64,000 bases of DNA, taken from Microvirga sp. VF16 (GTDB lineage: Bacteria > Pseudomonadota > Alphaproteobacteria > Rhizobiales > Beijerinckiaceae). The notes under the pieces are model-generated. The model saw only the letters and a program-made list of their open reading frames with translations, searched no databases and was not told the origin of the DNA. How positions within the stretch are numbered: position 1 is the first letter of the stretch; the number at the start of each line of letters is the position of its first letter. Below are positions 1-9,553 of the stretch, one piece after another. Location of the stretch: assembly GCF_016864375.1 (NCBI RefSeq), contig NZ_CP069354.1:372001-436000 (forward strand). The letters are read 5' to 3'. The translations under genes and the position numbers were made by a program.

Positions 1-1810
1 CCGCAAGGATCGCCTCGTCGGCCAGATAAAGATCGAGCGCGAAGGCCGTGCGCAGAATGGGGACGATGGGCGCCCTGGGGTCGAGCCGGTCCGCGTTGTC
101 GAGGGTCTGCCAGGCGAGTTCGTAGTCGCCGTTCTGAAAATAGGCATCGGCCAGGGTGACCTGATCGTTGGAAAGGGCCGGATTGACGGCAGAACCGGCC
201 AGCAGGGACTCGATGGCTTGGGCCATCTTGCCCTTCTGCAAAAGGTATCGCCCGCGGGCCGAATAGGCCGTGGGCGGATCGAGAGCGAGCGCCTTGTCGA
301 TGAGAGCGCCCGCCTCTTCCACGCGGCTCTGATCGAGGAGAAGAATGGCCAGATTGGTGTAGGGAATCGGGTTCTGCGGCTCGATTTCGATGGCACGCCG
401 GAACGCGGCCTCCGCCTCGATGAAGGCCCCCCGGCCCTGTTCGAGCAGTCCGATCTGGTTCAGGAGCGAGAAATTCGGATCGGTCTTCACGACCTTGTAA
501 AGGTCTGCCAAGGCTCCGTCGATATCGCGGGCATAATCCGCTTTGATCGTGGCCCCGAATGCGATCACGTTCGGATCGGTCGGATCGATGGCCCGAGCCC
601 GTTCATAGGCCGCATACATGTCCTTGCGATGGTCGAGATCCTGCGCGAGAGACGCCGAGAGGATGGCAAGGCCAGCATCCTTCGGAAACTGTTTTCCAGC
701 TGCGGCGGCTTCTGCTGCGGCAGCCTTGAGATCCTCACGAAAGCCGGTGAGATAGGCGTTGATCTCCGCAGTCCTCGGGTCCTTGATGGGGACCTTCGGC
801 GCGGGTTGAACCCGCTTCGGATCGGCCAAAGACGCCGCTGCATAGCGACCATACTCGGCCCAGCCCCGACGCCGCGAATCCAGGCCCGGCTTCGCGCGCT
901 CGAACAGTTTGATGGCGTCCTGCCAACGGCGGTCTGCGCCGGCGATGAGTGCCTCCAGATAATCGGCACGGGCACGCTGCGCCCTGGTCATCGGACGGCC
1001 ACGAGCCTCGGCAAGGGGAGCTGCCGCGGCTTGCCTGCCTTTGGAGTTCATGAGGCTCTCGGCAAGCGTGAGCCAGTCTTCCGTCGTGCGCGCTTCCGGC
1101 GCGAGAGCTTGGATCCTCGTATCCTCGGCCTCGAACTGTTTCGGCTCCAGGGTCGATGTCGGCAGGTTGATGAAGACCTCCCGCATCGACATGTAGAAGA
1201 GCATCTGCTCGCGGTCGTTGGGGCTGACGAGTACGAATTTCGTCGGGGCCTGGCCGATTGCGGCCACCGCTCCTTCGCCCTGGCGCACCGTCACGGCGCC
1301 TTGCGGATTCTTGAGCTCGACGACGCCTTCAAGCACGACGAGCGAGGTTTTGCCCGAGCCGTCCACCGCCAATGACCAGTCGGTGCCGCGGATCGCCGCG
1401 ACCGCCGCCGGCGTCTTGACGTCGACGCACGAGCCACCGCGGGCCGCGCGCGCCCAGATATTGCCGCCCTGAAGACTGAGCTGGGTCGCGTCTGTCGGGC
1501 CGTCAGCCACCTCGTTCACGGTCAGGGTCGAATTGCGGCCGACGCGGATCTGCGTCTGGTCCTTGAACAGAATTGCGAGATTGCCGATGGCATTCGTGCG
1601 CAGGGTATCGCCGCCGACGAGGCTCTGCTGGAGCTGGGCCGCACGCCAGAGATCCTCGCGCACGAAGCGCATCTCCTCGCCGCCCTTGGCGGCGACGATG
1701 GAGCCTGCGGCCGGGGTCTGGCGCGGCAAGGGTGCTTGGGCCTGTGCTTCGGCAAGGCACAGCGCCAGGGCGCTCGTTGCGGCCAGAAGCCTGAAGAATC
1801 CTACGGACAT
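1..1810 (-). CDS. Exported FecR-domain protein with C-terminal TPR repeats (partial, 3' end outside window)
   Basis: Reading the minus strand from the ATG at 1808-1810 gives an open frame to base 1, about 603 residues without a stop. The N-terminus MSVGFFRLLAATSALALCLA followed by an AQA site looks like a Sec signal peptide. Residues about 35-200 resemble a FecR domain: a repeated beta pattern with NLAILFKDQTQIRVGRNSTL and, later, PAAVAAIRGTDWSL. The remainder is Ala/Leu-rich helix pairs of TPR type, for example NPIPYTNLAILLLDQSRVEEA. FecR domains in iron signalling sit beside a sigma factor and a TonB receptor; none is visible here, so this is more likely a periplasmic or surface scaffold than an iron sensor. 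The role is unknown. A long frame on the opposite strand (218-1375) is a shadow. Confidence 0.8.
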   Translation of the reverse strand, partial: MSVGFFRLLAATSALALCLAEAQAQAPLPRQTPAAGSIVAAKGGEEMRFVREDLWRAAQLQQSLVGGDTLRTNAIGNLAILFKDQTQIRVGRNSTLTVNEVADGPTDATQLSLQGGNIWARAARGGSCVDVKTPAAVAAIRGTDWSLAVDGSGKTSLVVLEGVVELKNPQGAVTVRQGEGAVAAIGQAPTKFVLVSPNDREQMLFYMSMREVFINLPTSTLEPKQFEAEDTRIQALAPEARTTEDWLTLAESLMNSKGRQAAAAPLAEARGRPMTRAQRARADYLEALIAGADRRWQDAIKLFERAKPGLDSRRRGWAEYGRYAAASLADPKRVQPAPKVPIKDPRTAEINAYLTGFREDLKAAAAEAAAAGKQFPKDAGLAILSASLAQDLDHRKDMYAAYERARAIDPTDPNVIAFGATIKADYARDIDGALADLYKVVKTDPNFSLLNQIGLLEQGRGAFIEAEAAFRRAIEIEPQNPIPYTNLAILLLDQSRVEEAGALIDKALALDPPTAYSARGRYLLQKGKMAQAIESLLAGSAVNPALSNDQVTLADAYFQNGDYELAWQTLDNADRLDPRAPIVPILRTAFALDLYLADEAILA

Positions 1811-1983
1811 GAAAGAACCAACTTGACCGACATGTACCTGCTCTAACGTTACTTTAGCTTAGCAGGAAGGGCTTCGGATCAAAGCCGATTCACATCATGG
1901 ACGGTGTGTTTTGCAGCACAGGGTGAACGATTGCGGCATGAAAGCCACAGATGAGGTGTTCAACCGAGGGGGAGGGGCCCGCT

Positions 1984-2391
1984 TCAAGCCATCTTGCCGC
2001 GCGCGATCAGCAGCTTCTGCTTCAGATCGTGCTGGGCGAAGGGCTTTTGCAGAACGGGACGGTCGCGGAAGGCGTCGCGGATTCCGGCGCTACCGTAGCC
2101 CGTCGAGAACACGAAGGGGATCGAGCGCTGGGCCAGGGCTTCGGCTACTGGATAGATCGGCTCGCCAGCAACGTTCACGTCGAGGATGGCCAGGTCGACC
2201 TGTTCGCGTGACACGACGTCAAGGGCCGCCGACAGCCGGGCCGCCGGGCCGATCACCTCGCAGCCGAAATCGAGAAGCATGTCTTCCAGGAGCAGGGAGA
2301 TCGCGGCTTCGTCCTCAACGACAAGGATACGCAGGCCGTTGAGATCGCCGTCGCTCGTTACGCTTTCGGTCACGGGTTCACTTTCTTTCAC
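1984..2391 (-). CDS. Stand-alone response regulator receiver protein
   Basis: A 135-residue protein that is almost entirely one receiver domain. LRILVVEDEAAISLLLEDML carries the acidic pocket (EDE), LAILDVNVAGE the phospho-acceptor Asp, a Thr/Ser-type switch lies in FVFSTGYG, and the Lys is in VLQKPF. There is no output domain, as is common for receivers that pair with HWE-family kinases in alphaproteobacteria. The start shown is a GTG at 2389-2391 with no clear Shine-Dalgarno; the domain itself starts about 18 residues in, so the exact start is uncertain. No kinase is adjacent; the nearest HWE kinases are about 12 kb away. The partner is unknown. Confidence 0.85.
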   Translation of the reverse strand: MKESEPVTESVTSDGDLNGLRILVVEDEAAISLLLEDMLLDFGCEVIGPAARLSAALDVVSREQVDLAILDVNVAGEPIYPVAEALAQRSIPFVFSTGYGSAGIRDAFRDRPVLQKPFAQHDLKQKLLIARGKMA

Positions 2392-2732
2392 GCTGGAGCG
2401 CTGGCCGATGGCTCAGCAGAGCACGAGACAAGATGCGCTGGATGTTCTGGACTTCAAGCCTGGAGAATCAAGCGCTTCTATCATTTTTGCGTATCCAAGC
2501 AAAAACCGGACGTAACCGGCCTGATCCATGATATCGTTATGCCAATCTTAGGGCGGTAGCCTGCCCTTGCCTAGGTCTCGTACCACTTCAGTTTATCCGG
2601 CAAAGGACTGGGCCAGATCGGCTGCCGGTGCCCTCTTGCGGAGCATGCTCCTTGTCCCGAATAATCGGCCCATGTTGTCCTCGCGTGATCGCTCTCCATT
2701 CGTCATGAACGCCTCTGCATCGGATCGAAACC
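2392..2732. other. Intergenic region, no gene seen
   Basis: 341 bases between the divergent receiver gene and the amidotransferase gene. I see no convincing reading frame with a ribosome site, no tRNA and no strong hairpin followed by a T run. It presumably holds both promoters, but I could not pick a clear -35/-10 pair. Confidence 0.5.
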
Positions 2733-3455
2733 ATGCCTAGGCGGCGTTCCAAAGCACCCATTCTCATCGTTCTGCACCAGGAGCATTCGACCCCCGGCCG
2801 GGTCGGGCGCCTGCTCATGGAGCGCGGCTACCGCCTCGACATCCGACGCCCCCGCTTCGGCGATCCCCTGCCGGAAACGCTTGCCGAGCATACGGGAGCC
2901 GTGATCTTCGGAGGGCCGATGAGCGCCAACGATCCGGACGATTTCGTCAAGACGGAGATCGACTGGATCGAAGTGCCTCTGAAGGAGAACAAGCCCTATC
3001 TCGGCCTCTGCCTGGGGGCGCAGATGATGGCCAAGCATCTCGGCGCCCGGGTGTGGGCTCATCCCGAAGGCCGGGCCGAGATCGGCTATTACCCCTTGCT
3101 GCCGACAGCGGCCGGCGAAGCCCTCAGCGAGGATTGGGGCGTTCCCTGGCCGAGCCATGTCTATCACTGGCACCGGGAAGGTTTCGACTGCCCGTCGGGT
3201 GCCGAGACCTTGGCGACCGGCGACGATTTTCCGACTCAGGCGATCCGGTCCGGGGAAAGGGCCTTCGGGCTCCAGTTCCACCCGGAGGTCACCCACGCCA
3301 TGATGTGCCGCTGGACGGTGGTCGCGGAGGAGCGACTGCGTATGCCGGGTGCCCAGGACCGTGTGCGGCAACTGGCCGGACGCTTCCAGCACGACCCGCA
3401 TGTCTCGCGCTGGCTCGATCGGTTCCTCGATCACTGGCTCGATGACAAGGGATAA
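2733..3455 (+). CDS. Class I glutamine amidotransferase (GATase1), stand-alone
   Basis: A 240-residue protein of the GMP-synthase-like GATase1 family. The nucleophile Cys is in the elbow GLCLGAQMMA at about residue 95, and the catalytic His/Glu pair is in FHPEV at about residue 187. An oxyanion strand is suggested by VIFGGPMSAND near residue 60. Such proteins release ammonia from glutamine, or act on gamma-glutamyl substrates, in the cytosol; with no synthetase domain and no biosynthetic neighbours the acceptor cannot be named. The next gene, an acetyltransferase, starts 9 bases downstream on the same strand, so the two probably form an operon. The ATG at 2733 has only a weak upstream ribosome site. 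A long antisense frame covers this gene and is a coding shadow. Confidence 0.85.
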   Translation: MPRRRSKAPILIVLHQEHSTPGRVGRLLMERGYRLDIRRPRFGDPLPETLAEHTGAVIFGGPMSANDPDDFVKTEIDWIEVPLKENKPYLGLCLGAQMMAKHLGARVWAHPEGRAEIGYYPLLPTAAGEALSEDWGVPWPSHVYHWHREGFDCPSGAETLATGDDFPTQAIRSGERAFGLQFHPEVTHAMMCRWTVVAEERLRMPGAQDRVRQLAGRFQHDPHVSRWLDRFLDHWLDDKG

Positions 3456-3464
3456 AAATTCCGG

Positions 3465-3980
3465 ATGACGAAGACCCCTGTTCTGGTGAGCGAGCGTCTT
3501 TGCTTTCATGCTTGGGAGCCTGAGGACTTTCCTCTGCTGGCAGCCCTTCATGGTGATCCGCAGGTGCAGCATTTTCTGCAGATGGGCGATCCGCCCTGGG
3601 ATGAACTGTTCCTCCAGAAGAAGTTCGAGAGTTTCCGGGCGGATTATGCGGCCCATGGCTGGACCAAGTTCAAGGTCACCGACCGGCAAGGGGCTTTCAT
3701 CGGCCGGGCTGGTTTTGGGCGATTTGACGCGACCTGGGAACTCGAACTTGGCTACACCTTCATGCGACCCCTCTGGGGCCAAGGCTATGCAACGGAGGCT
3801 GCCGGGGCGCTGCTGGATTGGATCTACAGGGTTGAGGCCGTCGATCACGTCATAGGGTTCGCGGTGGCTGAGCACAAAGCCTCCCGCCGAGTTCTGGAAA
3901 AGGTCGGGATGGCGTTCACCAGTATCCGGGATGTCGACGGCATCCCCAACGCCTTCTACCGTCACAACCGCCCGGCCTGA
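3465..3980 (+). CDS. GNAT-family N-acetyltransferase (RimJ/RimL-like)
   Basis: A 171-residue protein with the RimJ/RimL-type GNAT layout: an N-terminal strand VLVSERLCFHAWEPEDFPLL, a central ELGYTFMRPLWGQGYATEAA that holds the acetyl-CoA pyrophosphate loop (R-P-L-W-G-Q-G-Y-A), and ASRRVLEKVGM near the end, the usual C-terminal acetyl-CoA contact. These enzymes acetylate protein N-termini, antibiotics or small amines, and the substrate cannot be read from sequence. It lies 9 bases after the amidotransferase gene and probably shares its transcript. Confidence 0.88.
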   Translation: MTKTPVLVSERLCFHAWEPEDFPLLAALHGDPQVQHFLQMGDPPWDELFLQKKFESFRADYAAHGWTKFKVTDRQGAFIGRAGFGRFDATWELELGYTFMRPLWGQGYATEAAGALLDWIYRVEAVDHVIGFAVAEHKASRRVLEKVGMAFTSIRDVDGIPNAFYRHNRPA

Positions 3981-4008
3981 GACGCTTCAAGGTAAAGGGA
4001 GGTGGTGC

Positions 4009-5442
4009 CTAAGTAGCATCGAACTCGAAGGGCGAGACGCCGCGCTTCATTTCGTCGACGATCAGCGCATGCATCAGGGGAGGGGCGGCGCGCTGCGGGC
4101 AGGCGATACGTTCGCACAGGCGGCAATTGATGCCGATGGGCGTCGCGTCCGAAGATGCGAGGTCGAGGCCGCGCGCATAGACGAGGCGATGGGCGTATTT
4201 CAGCTCGCAGCCGAGGCCCACCACGAATTGCGGATCGGGCGCTCCCCAGGGGTTGAAGGCGCGCTTGACCGTGCGGGCGATGGAGAACCAGCGAGACGTA
4301 TCCGGCAGCTCGACGATCTGGGTCGCTACCTGACCCGGCGTCCGGAAGGTCGAGTGCAGGTTCCAGAGCGGACAGGTGCCGCCGAACTGCGAGAACGGGA
4401 AGCGGCCGGAGGAAAAGCGTTTCGAGACGTTGCCGGCCGAATCCACCCGCACGAGGAAGAAGGGAATACCGCGTGCGGCGGGGCGGGCCAGCGTCGTGAG
4501 CCGGTGCGCCACCTGCTCGAAGCTCGCGCCGAAGCGGGCGCCCAGGACCTCCACGTCGTAGCCGAGCGCTTCGGCCGCCGCATGGAACTTGCCATAGGGC
4601 ATCATGAGGGCGCCGGCGAAGTAGTTGCCGAAAGAGACGCGCAGCAGCCGCCGTGCGGGTCCGTCCGTGGACTCGAGGCGCGCGGCGAGTGCATCGATGG
4701 TCTCGCGCATCTCGGCGAAGGCCAATTGGTAGGCGGCCTGGAAGGTTCTGCCAGATGGATCGACCAGTTCGGAGATCAGCAACTGACGCCGATGGTGGTC
4801 GTAACGGCGCAGTGAATCCGGCATCACGTCGATGGGCATCACGCGCACCCGGATGCCGTGCTTGGAGTGCAGGCGCTCGTTGATCGCGAAAAAGAGGTCG
4901 TGCCCCGTCATGGCCAGGTCCGAGGCCAGGGCCTCGGCCGCCTCGTCCAGCTCGGCAAAATGGTTCTTGGCCTCGTGAATCAGTTCCCGTACCCGGTCGA
5001 GCGGATTGACCTGGGCTGAGTCCTCCGCCCGGTCGCGGTCGCTGAGGCTCGGCGTCACCGCCTCGCGGGCGCCGCGCATGGCCTGATAGGCGCGGTAGAG
5101 CCGGTTGATGGCATCGACCAGGGAGGGCGCGCTCTCCACGGTCTCGCGCAGCTCGAGCCGCGCCACCGGCGTGGAGCGGAAGAGCGGGTCGGCGAAAACC
5201 TCTTCCAGCTCCGAGACGGTGCGCTCGTGATCGTCGTTGGCGAATTCGCGCGGGTCGAGCTGATAGGCATGGGCGAGGCGGATCAGCACCTGCGCGGTGA
5301 TCGGGCGCTGATTGCGCTCCATCAGGTTCAGGTAACTCGGGGACAGCCCGAGCTCCTCGGCCATGCGGGACTGGCTCATGTTGAGCTCGCGCCGTAGCCG
5401 CTTGAGGCGGGGTCCCACGAAAAGCTTTCTGCTCTCATCCAT
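4009..5442 (-). CDS. ScfR-type XRE transcriptional regulator (short-chain fatty acyl / glyoxylate control)
   Basis: A 477-residue regulator. Residues about 8-65 are an XRE helix-turn-helix ([20 protein letters not shown] then [13 protein letters not shown]). The middle has an IrrE/ImmA-like segment, and the C-terminus carries the Cys-containing ScfR region with [12 protein letters not shown]. Members of this family (RamB, PccR, MccR) sense acyl-CoA-type signals and control glyoxylate-shunt, propionyl-CoA and related genes. The gene is divergent from aceA with a 188-base shared intergenic region, which argues that aceA is its target. A perfect TTGTAAA/TTTACAA inverted repeat lies directly upstream of its own start codon, suggesting autoregulation. 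Confidence 0.9.
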   Translation of the reverse strand: MDESRKLFVGPRLKRLRRELNMSQSRMAEELGLSPSYLNLMERNQRPITAQVLIRLAHAYQLDPREFANDDHERTVSELEEVFADPLFRSTPVARLELRETVESAPSLVDAINRLYRAYQAMRGAREAVTPSLSDRDRAEDSAQVNPLDRVRELIHEAKNHFAELDEAAEALASDLAMTGHDLFFAINERLHSKHGIRVRVMPIDVMPDSLRRYDHHRRQLLISELVDPSGRTFQAAYQLAFAEMRETIDALAARLESTDGPARRLLRVSFGNYFAGALMMPYGKFHAAAEALGYDVEVLGARFGASFEQVAHRLTTLARPAARGIPFFLVRVDSAGNVSKRFSSGRFPFSQFGGTCPLWNLHSTFRTPGQVATQIVELPDTSRWFSIARTVKRAFNPWGAPDPQFVVGLGCELKYAHRLVYARGLDLASSDATPIGINCRLCERIACPQRAAPPLMHALIVDEMKRGVSPFEFDAT

Positions 5443-5443
5443 A

Positions 5444-5461
5444 TTGTAAATCTTTTTACAA
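5444..5461. promoter_or_regulatory. Candidate ScfR operator: TTGTAAA-N4-TTTACAA
   Basis: A perfect 7+7 inverted repeat with a 4-base spacer that starts 1 base upstream of the regulator's start codon. Further TTTACA half-sites follow at 5462-5468, 5488-5493 and, inverted, at 5612-5617, and a TTTGCAAC lies near 5571. PccR-type ScfR proteins are reported to recognise TTTGCAAA pairs with a 4-base gap, which has similar spacing. The assignment to this regulator is inference from position. Confidence 0.6.
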
Positions 5462-5520
5462 GTTTACACGGCCCGTCGAGTCAAAGCTTTACAGAACGAC
5501 TTTTCTTTTGAAATCCACCG

Positions 5521-5549
5521 TTGAAACAACGGCTTCTTCGAGAGTTAAT
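5521..5549 (+). promoter_or_regulatory. Candidate sigma70-type promoter for aceA
   Basis: TTGAAA, a 17-base spacer and GTTAAT lie about 80 bases upstream of the aceA start codon. The -10 is a weak match. It sits between the palindrome near the regulator start and the aceA ribosome site. Confidence 0.35.
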
Positions 5550-5630
5550 CAAGTCAAGACGTCCTGCTGCTTTGCAACAATTCTGGCCTGCAGGAGAGTT
5601 TTGTCAAGAAATGTAAAAGGAAGGGTAATC

Positions 5631-6950
<1,320 letters not shown>

Positions 6951-6992
6951 GCCTTGGCGAACCCCAAAATTTTGCACCAATGGAGATTGAAA

Positions 6993-7202
6993 ATGCTTAA
7001 GTCACGTTTCTGGGTGGTTGGCGGCGAGTACACCTCCTGCGACTGCGAAACCATCGTCCAGGGCACCGAGCGGGTGGTCGGCCCCTTCGAGAGCCGCACC
7101 GAGGCCGAGCGCACCTGGCGCAGCCTGTCGGAGGATCACCGGCCCCAGGCCCAGGTCCGCTTCACCATTGCCCAGGAGCCTCCGACGACCTTGAGCGCCT
7201 GA
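6993..7202 (+). CDS. DUF4170 family small protein
   Basis: A 69-residue protein starting MLKSRFWVVGGEYTSCDCET and continuing with GPFESRTEAERTWRSL, the pattern I associate with DUF4170, a small alphaproteobacterial family of unknown function. The ATG at 6993 has GGAGA about 6 bases upstream, and an earlier in-frame start would overlap the aceA tail region without a ribosome site. It is probably cotranscribed with aceA and ends before a strong hairpin at 7234-7264. Confidence 0.75.
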   Translation: MLKSRFWVVGGEYTSCDCETIVQGTERVVGPFESRTEAERTWRSLSEDHRPQAQVRFTIAQEPPTTLSA

Positions 7203-7228
7203 CGAGGCCCCCGAGAGCGCTTGACGGC

Positions 7229-7269
7229 CGTCCCCGCCGGAGAATGAAATTTTCTTCGGCGGGTCTTTG
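7229..7269 (+). terminator. Probable terminator after aceA-DUF4170
   Basis: CCCGCCG at 7234-7240 pairs with CGGCGGG at 7258-7264 and the stem extends inward by about five more pairs, with a short A/T-rich loop. The following TCTTTGT is only a weak U tract. Confidence 0.5.
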
Positions 7270-7382
7270 TCGTTTCCACACAAAGTTTTTATCCCCAAAC
7301 CGAAGTCTTCTTGAGGCCCCCTCTGCCTAAATGGCGGAACTGTCCTAGAAACAGCAGGGCAAGGTTCCATAAGGGGATTCCC

Positions 7383-8297
7383 ATGAAGACCGTCCTCAAG
7401 TCGCTGACATTGGCTGCTGCCCTCGCATTGGCAGCGGTGGGTGCCGCCAAGGCCGATGTGGTCGTCTCGTCGAAGATCGATACGGAAGGCTCAGTGCTTG
7501 GCAACATCATTCTGCTGATGCTCAATGCCAACGGCATCAAGACCCAGGACCGCATCCAGCTCGGGGCGACGCCAGTGGTGCGCAAGGCGATCACGGCGGG
7601 CGAGATCGACATCTACCCGGAATATACCGGCAATGCGGGCTTCTTCTTCAACAAGGCGGACGATCCGGTCTGGAAGGATGCGGCCAAGGGCTTCGAGATG
7701 GCCAAGAAGCTCGATTACGATGCCAACAAGATCGTCTGGCTTGACCCCTCGCCCGCCAACAACACCTGGGCCATCGCGCTGCGGAAGGACCTGGCCGATG
7801 GCAACAAGCTGAAGACCCTCGCCGATTTCGGCCAATGGATCTCGAAGGGCGGCAAGGTTGTGCTCGCGGCCTCCGCCGAATTCGTGAATTCGGACTCGGC
7901 CCTGCCGGCATTCCAGAAGACCTATGACTTCAAGATGAAGCCGGAGCAGCTCATCGTACTCTCCGGCGGCGACACGGCAGCGACCATCAAGGCGGCGGCG
8001 GAGCAGACCAACGGCGCCAATGCGGCCATGGTCTATGGCACCGATGGCGGCATCGCCCCGTCGGGCCTGGTGGTGATGGAAGACAACAAGAATGTGCAGC
8101 CCGTCTATGCACCGGCTCCGATCATTCGCGAATCGGTTCTGAAGGAGAATCCAAAGATCGCCGAGATCCTGAAGCCTGTCTTTGCATCCCTCGATCTTGC
8201 GACACTCCAGCAGCTGAATGCTCGCGTTCAGGTCGGCGGCGAACCGGGAAAGGCCGTGGCGACGGATTATTTGAAGTCCAAGGGTTTTCTGAAATGA
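7383..8297 (+). CDS. osmF: Osmoprotectant ABC transporter substrate-binding protein (YehZ/OsmF-like)
   Basis: A 304-residue periplasmic binding protein. A signal peptide (KSLTLAAALALAAVGAAKA) is followed by the OpuAC-type fold; GEIDIYPEYTGN and GATPVVRKAITAGE are typical of the glycine betaine/choline family. The ATG at 7383 fits the signal peptide start. The order of the next three genes (long permease, ATPase, short permease) matches the E. coli yehZYXW set, whose product is a low-affinity betaine system rather than a classical osmoprotectant importer. The ligand is inferred, since aromatic cage residues were not mapped. Confidence 0.9.
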   Translation: MKTVLKSLTLAAALALAAVGAAKADVVVSSKIDTEGSVLGNIILLMLNANGIKTQDRIQLGATPVVRKAITAGEIDIYPEYTGNAGFFFNKADDPVWKDAAKGFEMAKKLDYDANKIVWLDPSPANNTWAIALRKDLADGNKLKTLADFGQWISKGGKVVLAASAEFVNSDSALPAFQKTYDFKMKPEQLIVLSGGDTAATIKAAAEQTNGANAAMVYGTDGGIAPSGLVVMEDNKNVQPVYAPAPIIRESVLKENPKIAEILKPVFASLDLATLQQLNARVQVGGEPGKAVATDYLKSKGFLK

Positions 8298-8350
8298 TCT
8301 GAAGTCCCGTCCAAGGGACGACAGGCGGCGCGACAAAGGCCGGAAGTTTT

Positions 8351-9553
8351 GTGAATACGATCTCGACCCGAACGACCGCGCCCGGTATGCCTTCGTTGCG
8401 CCCATCCTTGTCCCTCGATCGCCTCGGGAGCGTGATCGCCGTTCTGATCGGCATCGCGCTCTTCGCATCGCCCTTCGTGATCTATCGCGCCAACCGCATC
8501 GTGGCCGGCGAAGGGCGAATGCTGATCGACGCGTTGCCGCTTTCGGGCGCGTTCGGCGTCCTGGTCGTGTCGCTCGGCATTGCGCTGTGCGCGGCGCTGG
8601 TCCACACGCCACTGATTCGCCTCGCCGCCGCTTCTCTTGGCCTGTGCGTGATCTTTCCCGCAGTCGGATGGTCTGCCGGATTCATCACGCCGGCCGGCAA
8701 CACCTTTGCACGCGTCTCACCGTCTCTCGGCTTCTGGCTGCTCGCTCTCTCCTTCGCGCTGCTTGCGGCCGATGCGCTGGCGCGTCTGCGCCTGGGACCC
8801 TGGGCGCGGCTCGCCGCTCTCGCTGTGGCGGCGGGTGCGATTGCACTTCTGCTCGTCTCCGGAGCCTGGAACGATCTCTCCCTGCTCAAGGAATATGCGA
8901 ATCGGTCGGACACCTTCTGGCGCGAGGCAGGCCGGCATCTGTGGCTCGCCTTCGGCTCGATGGTGGCAGCCTGCCTCGTCGGGCTGCCGCTCGGCATTCT
9001 CGGCCATCGCATCCGGCGTCTCAGAACGGCGATTCTTCAAGTGCTCAGCATCGTCCAAACGATCCCGAGCATTGCGCTCTTCGGCATCCTGATCGCGCCG
9101 CTCGGCTATCTCGCCGCGCATGTGCCTCTGGCCGCGGCTTTGGGCATTCGCGGCATCGGGGTAGCGCCAGCCTTCATCGCGCTTTTTCTCTATTCCCTGC
9201 TGCCGGTCGTGGCCAACACGGTCACCGGATTGAAGCAGGTGCCGGCCGACGTGATCGATGCGGCCCGTGGCATGGGATTGTCCCCGCGCCAGCGCCTGTG
9301 GCAGGTCGAGTTACCCCTGGCGCTTCCCGTCATTCTCGCCGGCATCCGCATCGTGCTGGTTCAGAACCTTGGATTGGCCACGGTGGCGGCATTGATCGGG
9401 GGAGGGGGCTTCGGCACCTTCGTGTTCCAGGGCATCGGACAGACGGCCATCGACCTCGTGCTCCTGGGCGCCATTCCGACGGTGGCGCTGTCCTTTGCTG
9501 CCGCCATCACCCTTGATGCGATCATCGATCTGACCAAGCGGGGCTCCTCATGA
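8351..9553 (+). CDS. yehY: Osmoprotectant ABC transporter permease, long form (YehY-like)
   Basis: A 400-residue inner-membrane protein, GTG start. The first ~190 residues form several extra membrane helices absent from ordinary permeases, and the C-terminal ~200 residues are a standard BPD_transp_1 domain with the EAA loop DAARGMGLSPRQRLWQVELP. The N-terminal extension is the hallmark of YehY relative to YehW. Its stop overlaps the start of the ATPase gene by 4 bases (ATGA), indicating translational coupling. Confidence 0.9.
   Translation: MNTISTRTTAPGMPSLRPSLSLDRLGSVIAVLIGIALFASPFVIYRANRIVAGEGRMLIDALPLSGAFGVLVVSLGIALCAALVHTPLIRLAAASLGLCVIFPAVGWSAGFITPAGNTFARVSPSLGFWLLALSFALLAADALARLRLGPWARLAALAVAAGAIALLLVSGAWNDLSLLKEYANRSDTFWREAGRHLWLAFGSMVAACLVGLPLGILGHRIRRLRTAILQVLSIVQTIPSIALFGILIAPLGYLAAHVPLAAALGIRGIGVAPAFIALFLYSLLPVVANTVTGLKQVPADVIDAARGMGLSPRQRLWQVELPLALPVILAGIRIVLVQNLGLATVAALIGGGGFGTFVFQGIGQTAIDLVLLGAIPTVALSFAAAITLDAIIDLTKRGSS

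Noticed and set aside
218..1375. Plus-strand frame of 385 codons at the left edge
   Set aside because: The opposite strand reads as an exported FecR/TPR protein with signal peptide and repeats over the whole stretch.
2703..3965. Minus-strand frame of 420 codons opposite the amidotransferase and acetyltransferase genes
   Set aside because: The plus-strand genes show clear GATase and GNAT motifs; the minus product has none.
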